From NCBI GenBank assembly GCA_964368875.1, contig CAYJDG010000003.1, positions 19,783 to 83,782 of the forward strand: DNA of 64,000 nt, given 5' to 3'. Source of the DNA: CAYJDG01 sp964368875. Its GTDB lineage: Bacteria; Pseudomonadota; Alphaproteobacteria; Micavibrionales; Micavibrionaceae. The translations under genes were made by a program, and so were the position numbers. Below, piece by piece: positions 8,874-17,159 of the stretch; position 1 is the first letter of the stretch; every line of letters begins with the position of its first letter. Below the pieces are notes generated by a model. The model was given only the letters and a program-made list of their open reading frames with translations, had not been told where the DNA came from and ran no database searches.

Positions 8874-9623
8874 ATGCGCTTTTTCTTTATGATCCTCGCT
8901 CTTATTCTCCTCATTCCTGCCAGCGGTTTCGCGGCGGATGAGCCAGTCGTTCCGGAGGGCAATGAGCCCCTGATCGGGATCACCCGGGGCGCTCTGCCTG
9001 ATCCCAAGGAAGTGGTTCCCGGTACCCCAACTGAGGCTGAACTTAAGGAAGCAAATACCGTTTTCAAAAGTTGCGACATGAACGACCGTGAACGCGCATA
9101 CTTTGACTGTGAGTGCATATCACTGAACTTTCTGAAGCAGCGCATGCTCGATCAGCGTGACGTCAATGACAATCCGACTGCTGCGCCTTTTCTAATTGAA
9201 AATGCCCGTAAGGCCTGCCCCAATCCCACAGCGATTGCCGGGTTGACCTATTCCCGCTGCCTGCAGTGGGCCCCGCCCATGCGCAGCGATTACGAACCGT
9301 TCTGCAGCTGCTATGCCAATGATTTTGCCAAACGCTTTGCTTTTAACCCGACAAGCAGTCTCAAGATCAATCAGATCATGATGGAAAACTCGATGAATCA
9401 GTGCAACGCCGGACAACCCGTGCTTGATCAGATTGTTCGGAATGAACAGATTGAGATGCTGAAAAAGCAAGGCACCTATGAACAGCTTTTCCCAAGCGCG
9501 AAAAACCTGAACAAGCCGATTATTCCGGCAGATCCAAATGCCGCCAAGAAGATGACGCTGCAACAGAGGTTGTCAGGGCGTGTGTCTGACACAAATACTG
9601 CTCCGCGAAGAACTGCGCCGTAA
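8874..9623 (+). CDS. Exported Cys-rich hypothetical protein
   Basis: A 249-residue protein with a clear signal peptide (hydrophobic 4-16, cleavage near FAAD at 20-22). The mature part has eight cysteines, as FKSC, FDCEC, KAC, SRC, FCSC and NQC, suggesting four disulfides or a metal site in the periplasm. The C-terminal 35 residues are basic and rich in Gln, Thr and Arg. No family recognised. Its last 104 bases overlap the end of the convergent acyl-CoA dehydrogenase gene. Confidence 0.65.
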   Translation: MRFFFMILALILLIPASGFAADEPVVPEGNEPLIGITRGALPDPKEVVPGTPTEAELKEANTVFKSCDMNDRERAYFDCECISLNFLKQRMLDQRDVNDNPTAAPFLIENARKACPNPTAIAGLTYSRCLQWAPPMRSDYEPFCSCYANDFAKRFAFNPTSSLKINQIMMENSMNQCNAGQPVLDQIVRNEQIEMLKKQGTYEQLFPSAKNLNKPIIPADPNAAKKMTLQQRLSGRVSDTNTAPRRTAP

Positions 9624-11214
9624 CGCGTTTGCGGTTGGCAAACTCTACAGATCCTGACTGATCGGCAACCAGCGCCGCCCGTGCCAGCATCGCACCCCCA
9701 GCAACCAGTCCCATCAGCTTGAGAAACGGCACGGCGACAGCGGCCAGAGCGTCAGGGTCTTTAGCCAGACTGCCCAAATGATGCGCGGCCTGGCCGAGAT
9801 CACGGACCGAACTTTGCAATTGCTCAAGATTATTCTGTGCTGCAAATACCTGAATTTCCCCAAGCCAAACTTTGAAGGCATCGCCATTATCGCGCAGGAT
9901 TTTTCTGAAGATCAGGTCGTTCGCCTGTATACCGTTGGTGCCTTCGTAAATGGGCAGAATGCGCGCATCGCGGAAATATTGGGCAACGCCAGTCTCTTCA
10001 ATAAAGCCCATGCCGCCATGTACCTGTACGCCGAGTGAGGTTACTTCCTGCGCGAGATCGGTGCACCAGGCTTTGACCACAGGGGTGAGCAAATCCACAC
10101 GCGCCTGCGCGGCGGCATCCCCAGCCCGTGCGCGGTCAAGATAAGAAGCAGCTTCATACGCAAGCGCCCGGCCCGCTTCGGTCAGGGCGCACATAGATAA
10201 CAGCATGCGTTTGACATCGGGATGTTCGATGATCGCGACCGTATCACCACCGCTGAGCGGCTTGCCTTGCATGCGGTCGCGGGCATATTTGATCGCCGCC
10301 TGCGTTGCCCGGTCGGCAATCGCCACACCCTGCAACCCAACTGAGAGACGCGCATTGTTCATCATCGTGAACATGCATTTAAGGCCTTCGTTTTCGCGGC
10401 CAAGCAAATAACCAACGGCGCCGCCTTTATCGCCAAACGACATCGTGCAGGTCGGTGAGCCGTGAATGCCGAGTTTGTGCTCGATCGAGACGCAGGTGAG
10501 GTCATTGCGTGTGCCGTCTTCAAGAAATTTCGGCACGATGAAAAGGGAAATGCCCCGCGTGCCTTCAGGCGCATCAGGCAGTCGTGCCAGCACGAGATGA
10601 ATAATGTTTTCAGTGAAATCATGCTCACCGAACGTAATGAAAATTTTCTGCCCCGTAATTTTATAGGTGCCGTCGCCCGCGCGTTCGGCTCTGGAGCGCA
10701 GCAACGCAAGGTCCGACCCGGCATGCGGCTCGGTCAGGTTCATCGTGCCGGTCCACTGGCCTGAGACCAGTTTTGGCAGATAGAGATTTTTCTGATCCGG
10801 CGTGCCATGCGTATGGATGGCATCAACCGCCCCTTGCGTAAGCAGCGGACACAGACCGAAGGACATATTGGCCGATTGCCACATCTCCTGTACCGGGAAC
10901 GACAGCAACCACGGCAGCCCCTGTCCGCCGAAGAGCGGATCGAAGGGCACGGCGTTCCAGCCACCCTGACAATATTGCGCATAAGCTTCTTTAAACCCGG
11001 GCGCAGTTGTGACATCGCCGTTATTCCACGTCGCGCCCTTTTGATCGCCCTCCCAGTTGAGCGGGCCGAGCACGCCTTCTGCCAGTTTCGCAGCCTCGAC
11101 AAGAATCGCTTCGGTCATCCCGGCATCGAGGTCATCCCGGCCCAGCTGAGAGAGAGGGATCACAGAATTGAGCAGGAAATTCATATCGGCCAATGGGGCG
11201 CGGTAGTCAGGCAT
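9520..11214 (-). CDS. Acyl-CoA dehydrogenase, DmdC-like subfamily
   Basis: A 564-residue FAD enzyme that desaturates an acyl-CoA thioester at C2-C3. Seen are MNLTEPHAGSD and the GQKIFITFGEHD flavin-binding region, and the catalytic glutamate in LPIYEGTNGIQANDL. The extra N- and C-terminal segments match the long 3-methylmercaptopropionyl-CoA dehydrogenase (DmdC) group, found widely in alphaproteobacteria, often as general fatty acyl enzymes. The start at 11214 (MPDYRAPLADM) is chosen over 11253 because a GGAG site precedes it and the family begins there. The exact substrate is not deducible. Confidence 0.9.
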   Translation of the reverse strand: MPDYRAPLADMNFLLNSVIPLSQLGRDDLDAGMTEAILVEAAKLAEGVLGPLNWEGDQKGATWNNGDVTTAPGFKEAYAQYCQGGWNAVPFDPLFGGQGLPWLLSFPVQEMWQSANMSFGLCPLLTQGAVDAIHTHGTPDQKNLYLPKLVSGQWTGTMNLTEPHAGSDLALLRSRAERAGDGTYKITGQKIFITFGEHDFTENIIHLVLARLPDAPEGTRGISLFIVPKFLEDGTRNDLTCVSIEHKLGIHGSPTCTMSFGDKGGAVGYLLGRENEGLKCMFTMMNNARLSVGLQGVAIADRATQAAIKYARDRMQGKPLSGGDTVAIIEHPDVKRMLLSMCALTEAGRALAYEAASYLDRARAGDAAAQARVDLLTPVVKAWCTDLAQEVTSLGVQVHGGMGFIEETGVAQYFRDARILPIYEGTNGIQANDLIFRKILRDNGDAFKVWLGEIQVFAAQNNLEQLQSSVRDLGQAAHHLGSLAKDPDALAAVAVPFLKLMGLVAGGAMLARAALVADQSGSVEFANRKRVTAQFFAEQYLCQTHALTTSVAASSSWRHLDLPE

Positions 11215-11309
11215 GGGGAGGTCTCCGAACAACAGATTGAACCTTAGAATCATACCACAGGACCCTTAAAGCTCCGTCTGCCGATCTTCGGGATTATGGA
11301 CACCCAAAC

Positions 11310-11324
11310 TGGCACAGGAGTTGC
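11310..11324 (+). promoter_or_regulatory. Sigma-54 (RpoN) type promoter
   Basis: TGGCAC and TTGC are five bases apart, so GG and GC are spaced exactly ten bases as needed for the -24/-12 boxes; a C precedes TGGCAC as in the consensus. Transcription would begin near 11336, about 30 bases before the transglycosylase start. In alphaproteobacteria such promoters often drive flagellar genes. Confidence 0.55.
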
Positions 11325-11366
11325 GACTCCTCCCTGTGTAAACCATAAGGAAACCAGGTAGTTTTG

Positions 11367-12290
11367 ATGTATAGCGGGACAACATCCTATCAAAACAATA
11401 GCTTAGCTGCTTTGCAGACCCGTGCCGGGGCAAAAATTTCCGGCGCGATCCAGAACGCAAGCGCCCAGACCGGGGTCGATTTTTCCTATCTGCTGAAACA
11501 AGCCGATGTCGAAAGCAGCTTTAACGCAACTGCGAAGGCCAAGGGTAGCTCGGCCACCGGGCTATTCCAGTTCATCGAAAGCACCTGGCTGTCGATGGTC
11601 AAAAAATATGGCGACAAGTACGGTCTCGGCGATATGGCCGACAAGATCAGTGAGAGCGGCAGAGTTGCCAGCAAGGCCGTAAAGAACCAGATTCTTGCTT
11701 TGCGCAAAGATCCTGAAATCGCTTCACTCCTCGCCGGAGAATATGCCAGCGAAAATAAATCATACCTGCAGGGCCGCGTCGGCGGTGATGTAGGGTCAAC
11801 CGAACTGTATATGGCGCACTTCATGGGTGCCGATGGGGCTGGCGATTTTCTTGAGGCGATGAACGCCAATCCGAACGCCAAGGGCGCGGCTATGTTTAAG
11901 TCTGCGGCTTGCGCCAACCCGAATATCTTTTATGACCGAGCAGGCAACGCACGGTCGCTCACACAAATCTATGCGCTCTTCGACAAGAAGTTCGATATCG
12001 ATGGCAGTACTGATACGACTCAGTATGCGTCTGCCGCAGCGACGAGCTCTGGCGCAATCAAATCAGATTACTACGATGAGGCCAAAGGCCGCTGGATCAC
12101 CTACAAACCCAGAACCGCTAATGCCGGTCAGCAGATAGCCGCTGTCGCGACCACCGCCGCCAAAGCCCTCGCAGGCAATATGGGCGGCATTCCCGGTTAC
12201 CGCTCGCTGATGAGTAACCCGGTCGATATCATGTCCCTGCTCCAGTACGGGCAGAGCGATAGCGATAAAAAGACCAATATATGGGGCTAG
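11367..12290 (+). CDS. Lytic transglycosylase, SLT domain (probably flagellum-linked)
   Basis: A 307-residue protein whose residues 35-75 carry the SLT/lysozyme-like core: ADVESSFN with catalytic Glu49, then SSATGLFQFIESTW. These enzymes cleave the MurNAc-GlcNAc bond of peptidoglycan. No signal peptide is evident, as in flagellar transglycosylases that leave through the flagellar export apparatus. The upstream sigma-54-type promoter supports a flagellar role, but that is inference; no flagellar gene lies next to it. The ATG at 11367 is preferred over the TTG one codon earlier. The C-terminal third is not conserved to my eye. Confidence 0.8.
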   Translation: MYSGTTSYQNNSLAALQTRAGAKISGAIQNASAQTGVDFSYLLKQADVESSFNATAKAKGSSATGLFQFIESTWLSMVKKYGDKYGLGDMADKISESGRVASKAVKNQILALRKDPEIASLLAGEYASENKSYLQGRVGGDVGSTELYMAHFMGADGAGDFLEAMNANPNAKGAAMFKSAACANPNIFYDRAGNARSLTQIYALFDKKFDIDGSTDTTQYASAAATSSGAIKSDYYDEAKGRWITYKPRTANAGQQIAAVATTAAKALAGNMGGIPGYRSLMSNPVDIMSLLQYGQSDSDKKTNIWG

Positions 12291-12358
12291 CCGAACTTTA
12301 AGCTTGCAAGAATAAGGTTATGACAATAAATTCCTGAAAAACAGGGATTAAATAAGTT

Positions 12359-13009
12359 ATGACTGAGTCGATCAAACCGAGCGCAGCGTCGCCTCTGAAT
12401 CTCCGCCGTAAACAAGAAATCGCCGCGCAGTATCTGAATAGTCCACGCGTGCCGAAATCTGACCGCGATGACTACCAAACCGAACTGTCCAACAGCACAG
12501 GCAATGTCTGGCTATCGCGCGGGATCTGCGCCCTGACCGTCACCGGTGGTTTAATCGCATCGTTTATCACGGCGAGTGACGCCAATAGGGCCGAGGCAAT
12601 TTTGCTTAATACACCCGCGGAAATTACCGATCTCGGACAGCGTTACTGGGCCAACCCTGGAACCGGCCTCTCGCTCGAACAGGCTGCGCTCTATAATTCC
12701 GTGCGCGATGTTCTGAACGAGATACTGCCAAACGAGCGCAAGGCGATTATTTTCAGCGTACCGCCAAAGGGCAATGACGTCGGCATCATGAATGCAACGC
12801 GCGACACCATCACCATCAGCCCGGCAGCTCTGGCGGTCGCCTTTCGTAAAAACATTGAGCAGGAGCAGGCTCTGCTGGAGAGAACCAGCGACACGACCCG
12901 CAACCTTAGTGTGATGTTCAGCGGCTTGGCTTTGCTATGGGTTCTGAATGCAGGGATGGCGCGGCACCGCACCCTCCAGACCGCACTCGATCATTACGGC
13001 ATCAAATAG
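12359..13009 (+). CDS. Hypothetical membrane protein with two helices
   Basis: A 216-residue protein with one helix near 52-70 (LTVTGGLIASFITAS) and another near 185-200 (LSVMFSGLALLWVL). The region between them, about 115 residues, is predicted soluble. The N-terminus is basic and hydrophilic. It starts 68 bases after the transglycosylase and has no clear promoter of its own, so the two may be cotranscribed. Its last eight bases overlap the convergent Sua5 gene. No family recognised. Confidence 0.6.
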   Translation: MTESIKPSAASPLNLRRKQEIAAQYLNSPRVPKSDRDDYQTELSNSTGNVWLSRGICALTVTGGLIASFITASDANRAEAILLNTPAEITDLGQRYWANPGTGLSLEQAALYNSVRDVLNEILPNERKAIIFSVPPKGNDVGIMNATRDTITISPAALAVAFRKNIEQEQALLERTSDTTRNLSVMFSGLALLWVLNAGMARHRTLQTALDHYGIK

Positions 13010-13994
13010 AACTTTCCGCCGCGCGCTTGAGGCGATCATTGATCGCAATGCCAATTTCGCGGTCGGGAATGTCCATAACGGCAATCCGTGTATGCCCCGC
13101 GCGATCAAGCGCGCGTAAACCCGCAAACAGATTGGCCGCCGCTTCCAGTAGATCGCCCTGTTCGCTCAAATTATAAAATGCATCTTGCGGCAGGTCCTTG
13201 GCAAACCCACCGCCACGGATACCCATAAATTTCGTAGAGCCGAACGCAAGCAAGGCCTCGCCCGGCTCGACATCAACAGCCTTGAGCCTGACCGGAATGC
13301 CCGGCGCATAATGGCGGAGCAACTGTCCCGGCGATTTGGGTGTCTCGGTGGCCTTAAGATCATAGGTCACCGCGCATCCCAACACATCCGCAATGTCTTC
13401 AGCGGTCACCGCACCGGGGCGGACAATCACCACGTCGGGGCCGCTGAGATCAACCACCGTCGATTCGAGTCCAAACTTGGTCGCGCCAGCGGCCAGAATG
13501 ACGGGTATAGCATCGCCAAGACTGCTCAGCACATGATGCGGAGCGGTCGGGCTTAAGCTGCCTGATTTATTGGCGCTCGGGGCCGCTATGGGCAGACCTG
13601 CGGCTTTTATCAACTCAAGGGCAATCGGGTGCGCGGGGACACGCAGGGCAATCGTGCTCAGACCCGCCGTGACGAGCTCACTGATGCCGCTCCCCGGCAC
13701 CTGCGGCAAAATCATCGTCAGCGGACCCGGCCAGAATTTATCCGCCAGCGCCAGCGCCCGTTCATCGAACTGTCCGTACGGGAGGAGCATCTCGAGCGAG
13801 GCCCCGTGCGAGATCAGGGGATTGAAACTCGGGCGACCTTTGGCTGCAAAAATTCCGGCAACCGCGCGGCCATCGAGCGCGTTGGCCCCTAGGCCATACA
13901 CTGTCTCCGTCGGGAACGCGACCAGCTGCCCGTCCTGCAAAAGGCGGGCGGCGGCGGCAATGGCCGCGGGTGTGGCGGGTTGAACTTGTGTCAT
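13002..13994 (-). CDS. Threonylcarbamoyl-AMP synthase, Sua5/YrdC family
   Basis: Makes threonylcarbamoyl-AMP from threonine, bicarbonate and ATP, the first step of the t6A37 modification of ANN-reading tRNAs. The YrdC domain covers about 10-195, with PTETVYGLG and the basic KGRPSFNPL motif. A C-terminal Sua5 domain follows, with the HYAPGIPV linker motif at about 228-235; the total of 330 residues is the Sua5 length rather than the shorter TsaC. An essential housekeeping gene, transcribed alone and away from the ParA-like gene. Confidence 0.93.
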   Translation of the reverse strand: MTQVQPATPAAIAAAARLLQDGQLVAFPTETVYGLGANALDGRAVAGIFAAKGRPSFNPLISHGASLEMLLPYGQFDERALALADKFWPGPLTMILPQVPGSGISELVTAGLSTIALRVPAHPIALELIKAAGLPIAAPSANKSGSLSPTAPHHVLSSLGDAIPVILAAGATKFGLESTVVDLSGPDVVIVRPGAVTAEDIADVLGCAVTYDLKATETPKSPGQLLRHYAPGIPVRLKAVDVEPGEALLAFGSTKFMGIRGGGFAKDLPQDAFYNLSEQGDLLEAAANLFAGLRALDRAGHTRIAVMDIPDREIGIAINDRLKRAAESSI

Positions 13995-14104
13995 AAAGCG
14001 GTATCAATCATAAAAAGGTCTACGCCTGCAATGGTTTATTTTACAGTTGTTGAATTCGGCGCGCGTTTCAGGATACATATATATCTTCAACGAACAGGAC
14101 TATT

Positions 14105-14764
14105 ATGACCGGAAAAGTTATCACCGTCGCCCAGCATAAGGGCGGAGCCGGGAAAACCACCCTTGCCGCCCAGCTTGCGGTTGCGCTTGACCAAAGCGGT
14201 GCCAAGGTTATCACCCTTGATGTCGACCCCCAGGGCTCGCTGACCCAATGGCACGCGACACGCAGCGAAACCATGGGCCGCAAAAATAAAATCGCTCACC
14301 TGCAATTGCAGGGCTGGAAGGTGATGCGTGAACTGAACCGCCTGACCCATGATTTCGATTACGTCATCATCGATACGCCGCCGCACGCAGAAAGCGAAAC
14401 CAGCATCGCCATTCGTCAGGCCGATCTCGTCCTGTTACCGATCCAACCTTCCCCGCTTGATATCTGGGCCAGCGGTCCGACTCTCAAACTGGTGATGGAA
14501 GAAAAACGCCCGATGATGATCGTGCTGAACCGCGTGCCGCCACGTGCGAAAATGAACGACCTCATCATAGAAAAACTCAACAATATGAACATCAATGTCT
14601 CACGCCAGACGCTCGGCAACCGGGTGGCCTTCTCGGCATCAATCATGGATGGTCAGGGTGTGGTTGAGAGTGATCCGCGTGGTCAGGCTGCGACCGAGAT
14701 CAAAAATCTCCTTGCCGAAATCAACAATCACAAAAATTTCAGATCAACTGCGAAGGCAGCCTAA
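14105..14764 (+). CDS. ParA-family ATPase, orphan
   Basis: A 219-residue deviant-Walker ATPase that positions cargo on the nucleoid or pole. The KGGAGKTT motif (residues 11-18) contains the signature lysine, VDPQG gives the A' motif and VIIDTPP the Walker B site. The short length without an N-terminal HTH matches the ParF/PpfA class. No parB, centromere-like repeats or flagellar/chemotaxis partner is adjacent, so the cargo is unknown. It follows the divergent Sua5 gene by 110 bases, and its end overlaps the convergent anmK end by four bases. Confidence 0.85.
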   Translation: MTGKVITVAQHKGGAGKTTLAAQLAVALDQSGAKVITLDVDPQGSLTQWHATRSETMGRKNKIAHLQLQGWKVMRELNRLTHDFDYVIIDTPPHAESETSIAIRQADLVLLPIQPSPLDIWASGPTLKLVMEEKRPMMIVLNRVPPRAKMNDLIIEKLNNMNINVSRQTLGNRVAFSASIMDGQGVVESDPRGQAATEIKNLLAEINNHKNFRSTAKAA

Positions 14765-15861
14765 GGTTTTGCTTTATACAGCACGCCACCGCTGAGTGGC
14801 TGTGCCACACCCGTCGTGCTTGGCAGACTGAGAGGTAACTCCAGCAGGCTGCGCACGCCAAGATACGCAAAGCCTTCGGCCTCCAGCGTATCGCCGTTCC
14901 AGCCCAGATCCTCGACCGGCTTGACTGGTACGCCAAGGCCGCTCTGTAATCCCTGCATAATAATCGGATTGTGACGCCCGCCGCCCGTGACATACCAGGC
15001 CCCCGGTGGTGCTGGGAAAAACTCCCGTGCCTTGATATTGGCCTGCACGGTGAACGCGGTCAGCGTCGCCACGGCATCCTTGGTTGGCAATTTACCGGCG
15101 CTTTGAATTTTCCATGCATTGCGGTCCAGAGACTTGGGCGGCTGACGCGTAAAGAAATCATTGTTCATCCAGAGATCGACCATCAATTGCTCGATCGTCC
15201 CTTGCCGTGCCATGCGGCCATCGCGGTCATAGGCTTCGCCCGTGCGGCTGAGGATCATGTCATCAATGAGGGCGTTGCCAGGTCCTGTATCAAAGGCCAG
15301 CAGATCATGGTCTCCCGGTCCGATCCAGGTCACATTTGAAACGCCGCCAACATTCAGAATGACAAGCGGCAATTCGGCTTTATCTGAGCGCACACGCGCG
15401 CGGTGATAAAGAGGAAGGAAAGGAGCGCCTTCACCGCCAGATTTCACATCATTGGTACGAAAGTCATTGATCACGTCAATGCCGGTTTCGGCAGCCAGCA
15501 AAGCACCATCACCCAACTGCCAGGTAAATTTCTTTTCCGGCGCATGTGCAATCGTCTGGCCATGGAAGCCGATCAGATTGATATCGCGGGCATCAATTTG
15601 TTCTTGGGTCAGAAACTCTTTGACGGCCTCGGCATGGGCCAGCGTCAACGCGTGCTCCGCCGCTTTAGTCGCAGCGGATGGCTCGGTCTGGCCAAACAAC
15701 GCCCGAACCTGCTCACGCAACGCCTCGTCATAGGGCACATAATGGCCGCCCTTTGGGACAACATGATCCATCCCATCGGTTTCGATCAGGGCTAGGTCTA
15801 CGCCGTCCAGCGAGGTGCCGGACATCAGGCCGATTGCAGTGTAAAGGCTTGGCTTTGTCAT
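14761..15861 (-). CDS. anmK: Anhydro-N-acetylmuramic acid kinase
   Basis: Opens the 1,6-anhydro ring of recycled anhMurNAc and phosphorylates it to MurNAc-6-P, part of peptidoglycan recycling in the cytoplasm. The ATP loop is GLMSGTSLDGVD near residue 12; GFHGQTIAH, the phosphate-2 motif LAFDTGPGN and VTGGGRHN follow in order. Length of 366 is typical. The start diverges from tyrS with only 41 bases between, so the two promoters must overlap; a GATATC sits between them. Confidence 0.95.
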   Translation of the reverse strand: MTKPSLYTAIGLMSGTSLDGVDLALIETDGMDHVVPKGGHYVPYDEALREQVRALFGQTEPSAATKAAEHALTLAHAEAVKEFLTQEQIDARDINLIGFHGQTIAHAPEKKFTWQLGDGALLAAETGIDVINDFRTNDVKSGGEGAPFLPLYHRARVRSDKAELPLVILNVGGVSNVTWIGPGDHDLLAFDTGPGNALIDDMILSRTGEAYDRDGRMARQGTIEQLMVDLWMNNDFFTRQPPKSLDRNAWKIQSAGKLPTKDAVATLTAFTVQANIKAREFFPAPPGAWYVTGGGRHNPIIMQGLQSGLGVPVKPVEDLGWNGDTLEAEGFAYLGVRSLLELPLSLPSTTGVAQPLSGGVLYKAKP

Positions 15862-15902
15862 CTCTCTTTGATATCACAAAGGGAGAAAAAGAGATACGAT
15901 CC

Positions 15903-17159
15903 ATGACTGAATTTAAATCAGAATTTCTTAAAATTATGCAGGAGCGCGGCTTCCTGCATCAGTGTTCGAACTTCGACGCACTCGACGCCAAGCTGGCTGC
16001 TGGTCCGGTCAGCGCCTATTGCGGCTTCGACCCGTCCGGAAAATCTCTCCATATCGGCCACCTTGTGCCGATCATGATGATGCACTGGTTCCAGAAAACC
16101 GGAAACAAGCCTTACACTCTGGTCGGCGGCGGCACTGGTATGATCGGTGATCCGTCCTTCAAGGACAAGTCGCGCCCAATGCTGACGGCGGAAGATATCA
16201 AGAATAACGCCGAGGCGATCAAGCAGAACTACGCCAAGTTTATCGCGTATGGCAGCGGCGCAAACGATGCCGTGATGGTCAACAATGCCGACTGGTTGAT
16301 GAAACTTAACTACATGGAGTTTCTGCGTGATTACGGCACGTTCTATACCGTCAACCGCATGCTGTCGTTCGATTCGGTAAAAATCCGCCTTGACCGCGAA
16401 CAGCCGCTGACCTTCCTTGAATTCAATTACATGATCATGCAGGGGTACGACTTCCTGCACCTGTTCCGCACCTATGGCATCGAAGTCCAGCTCGGCGGAT
16501 CGGACCAGTGGGGCAATATGATCAGCGGCGTCGACCTTGCCCATAAAGCGATTGGCAAAGAGTTGTTCGTCCTGACTGTGCCACTTTTGACCACCGCGTC
16601 AGGCGCGAAAATGGGCAAAACCGAGGGCGGCGCGGTCTGGCTGAACGGCCAGATGACCAGCCCGTATGAGATGTGGCAATACTGGCGCAATACCGAGGAC
16701 GCCGATGTCGGTAAATTCCTGAAACTGTTTACGGCGTTGCCGATGGACGAGATCGCCCGCCTTGAAAAACTTGGTGGAGCCGAAATCAATGATGCGAAAA
16801 AGATTCTCGCCTTTGAAGCAACCAAGCTTTGCCACTCCGAAGCCGAAGCGCTCGAAGCTGCGGAAACGGCCCGTAAAACATTTGAGCAAGGTGGCGCAGG
16901 CGATAACCTGCCGAGCATTGAAATCCCTGAGGCAACCCTTAAAGCCGGAATTTCTGTGGTCGAGCTTCTGAAACAGACAGGTCTCGTCACATCGAACGGC
17001 GAAGCCAAACGCCTGATCGAAGGTGGCGGTGCCAAGCTGAATGACGAAGCTGTCAATGATGCAGGCCTGACCGTTACGTCCTCGGCCCTGACGGCAGACG
17101 GCTATATCAAGCTGTCATCCGGTAAGAAGAAACACGCCCTCGTCAGAATCAAGGCGTAA
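15903..17159 (+). CDS. tyrS: Tyrosyl-tRNA synthetase
   Basis: A 418-residue class I synthetase that charges tRNA-Tyr. HIGH is at 50-53, the KMSKS equivalent reads KMGKT at 236-240, and a C-terminal S4 RNA-binding domain covers about 350-415. The start at 15903 is backed by an AGGGAG ribosome site about 20 bases upstream and by the family N-terminus; upstream in-frame codons overlap anmK antisense and do not resemble the family. Its stop adjoins the convergent AsmA-like gene with no spacer. Confidence 0.97.
   Translation: MTEFKSEFLKIMQERGFLHQCSNFDALDAKLAAGPVSAYCGFDPSGKSLHIGHLVPIMMMHWFQKTGNKPYTLVGGGTGMIGDPSFKDKSRPMLTAEDIKNNAEAIKQNYAKFIAYGSGANDAVMVNNADWLMKLNYMEFLRDYGTFYTVNRMLSFDSVKIRLDREQPLTFLEFNYMIMQGYDFLHLFRTYGIEVQLGGSDQWGNMISGVDLAHKAIGKELFVLTVPLLTTASGAKMGKTEGGAVWLNGQMTSPYEMWQYWRNTEDADVGKFLKLFTALPMDEIARLEKLGGAEINDAKKILAFEATKLCHSEAEALEAAETARKTFEQGGAGDNLPSIEIPEATLKAGISVVELLKQTGLVTSNGEAKRLIEGGGAKLNDEAVNDAGLTVTSSALTADGYIKLSSGKKKHALVRIKA

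Noticed and set aside
15678..15903. Longer N-terminus of TyrS by 75 residues
   Set aside because: Runs antisense through anmK and is not like other TyrS proteins; the ATG at 15903 has the ribosome site.
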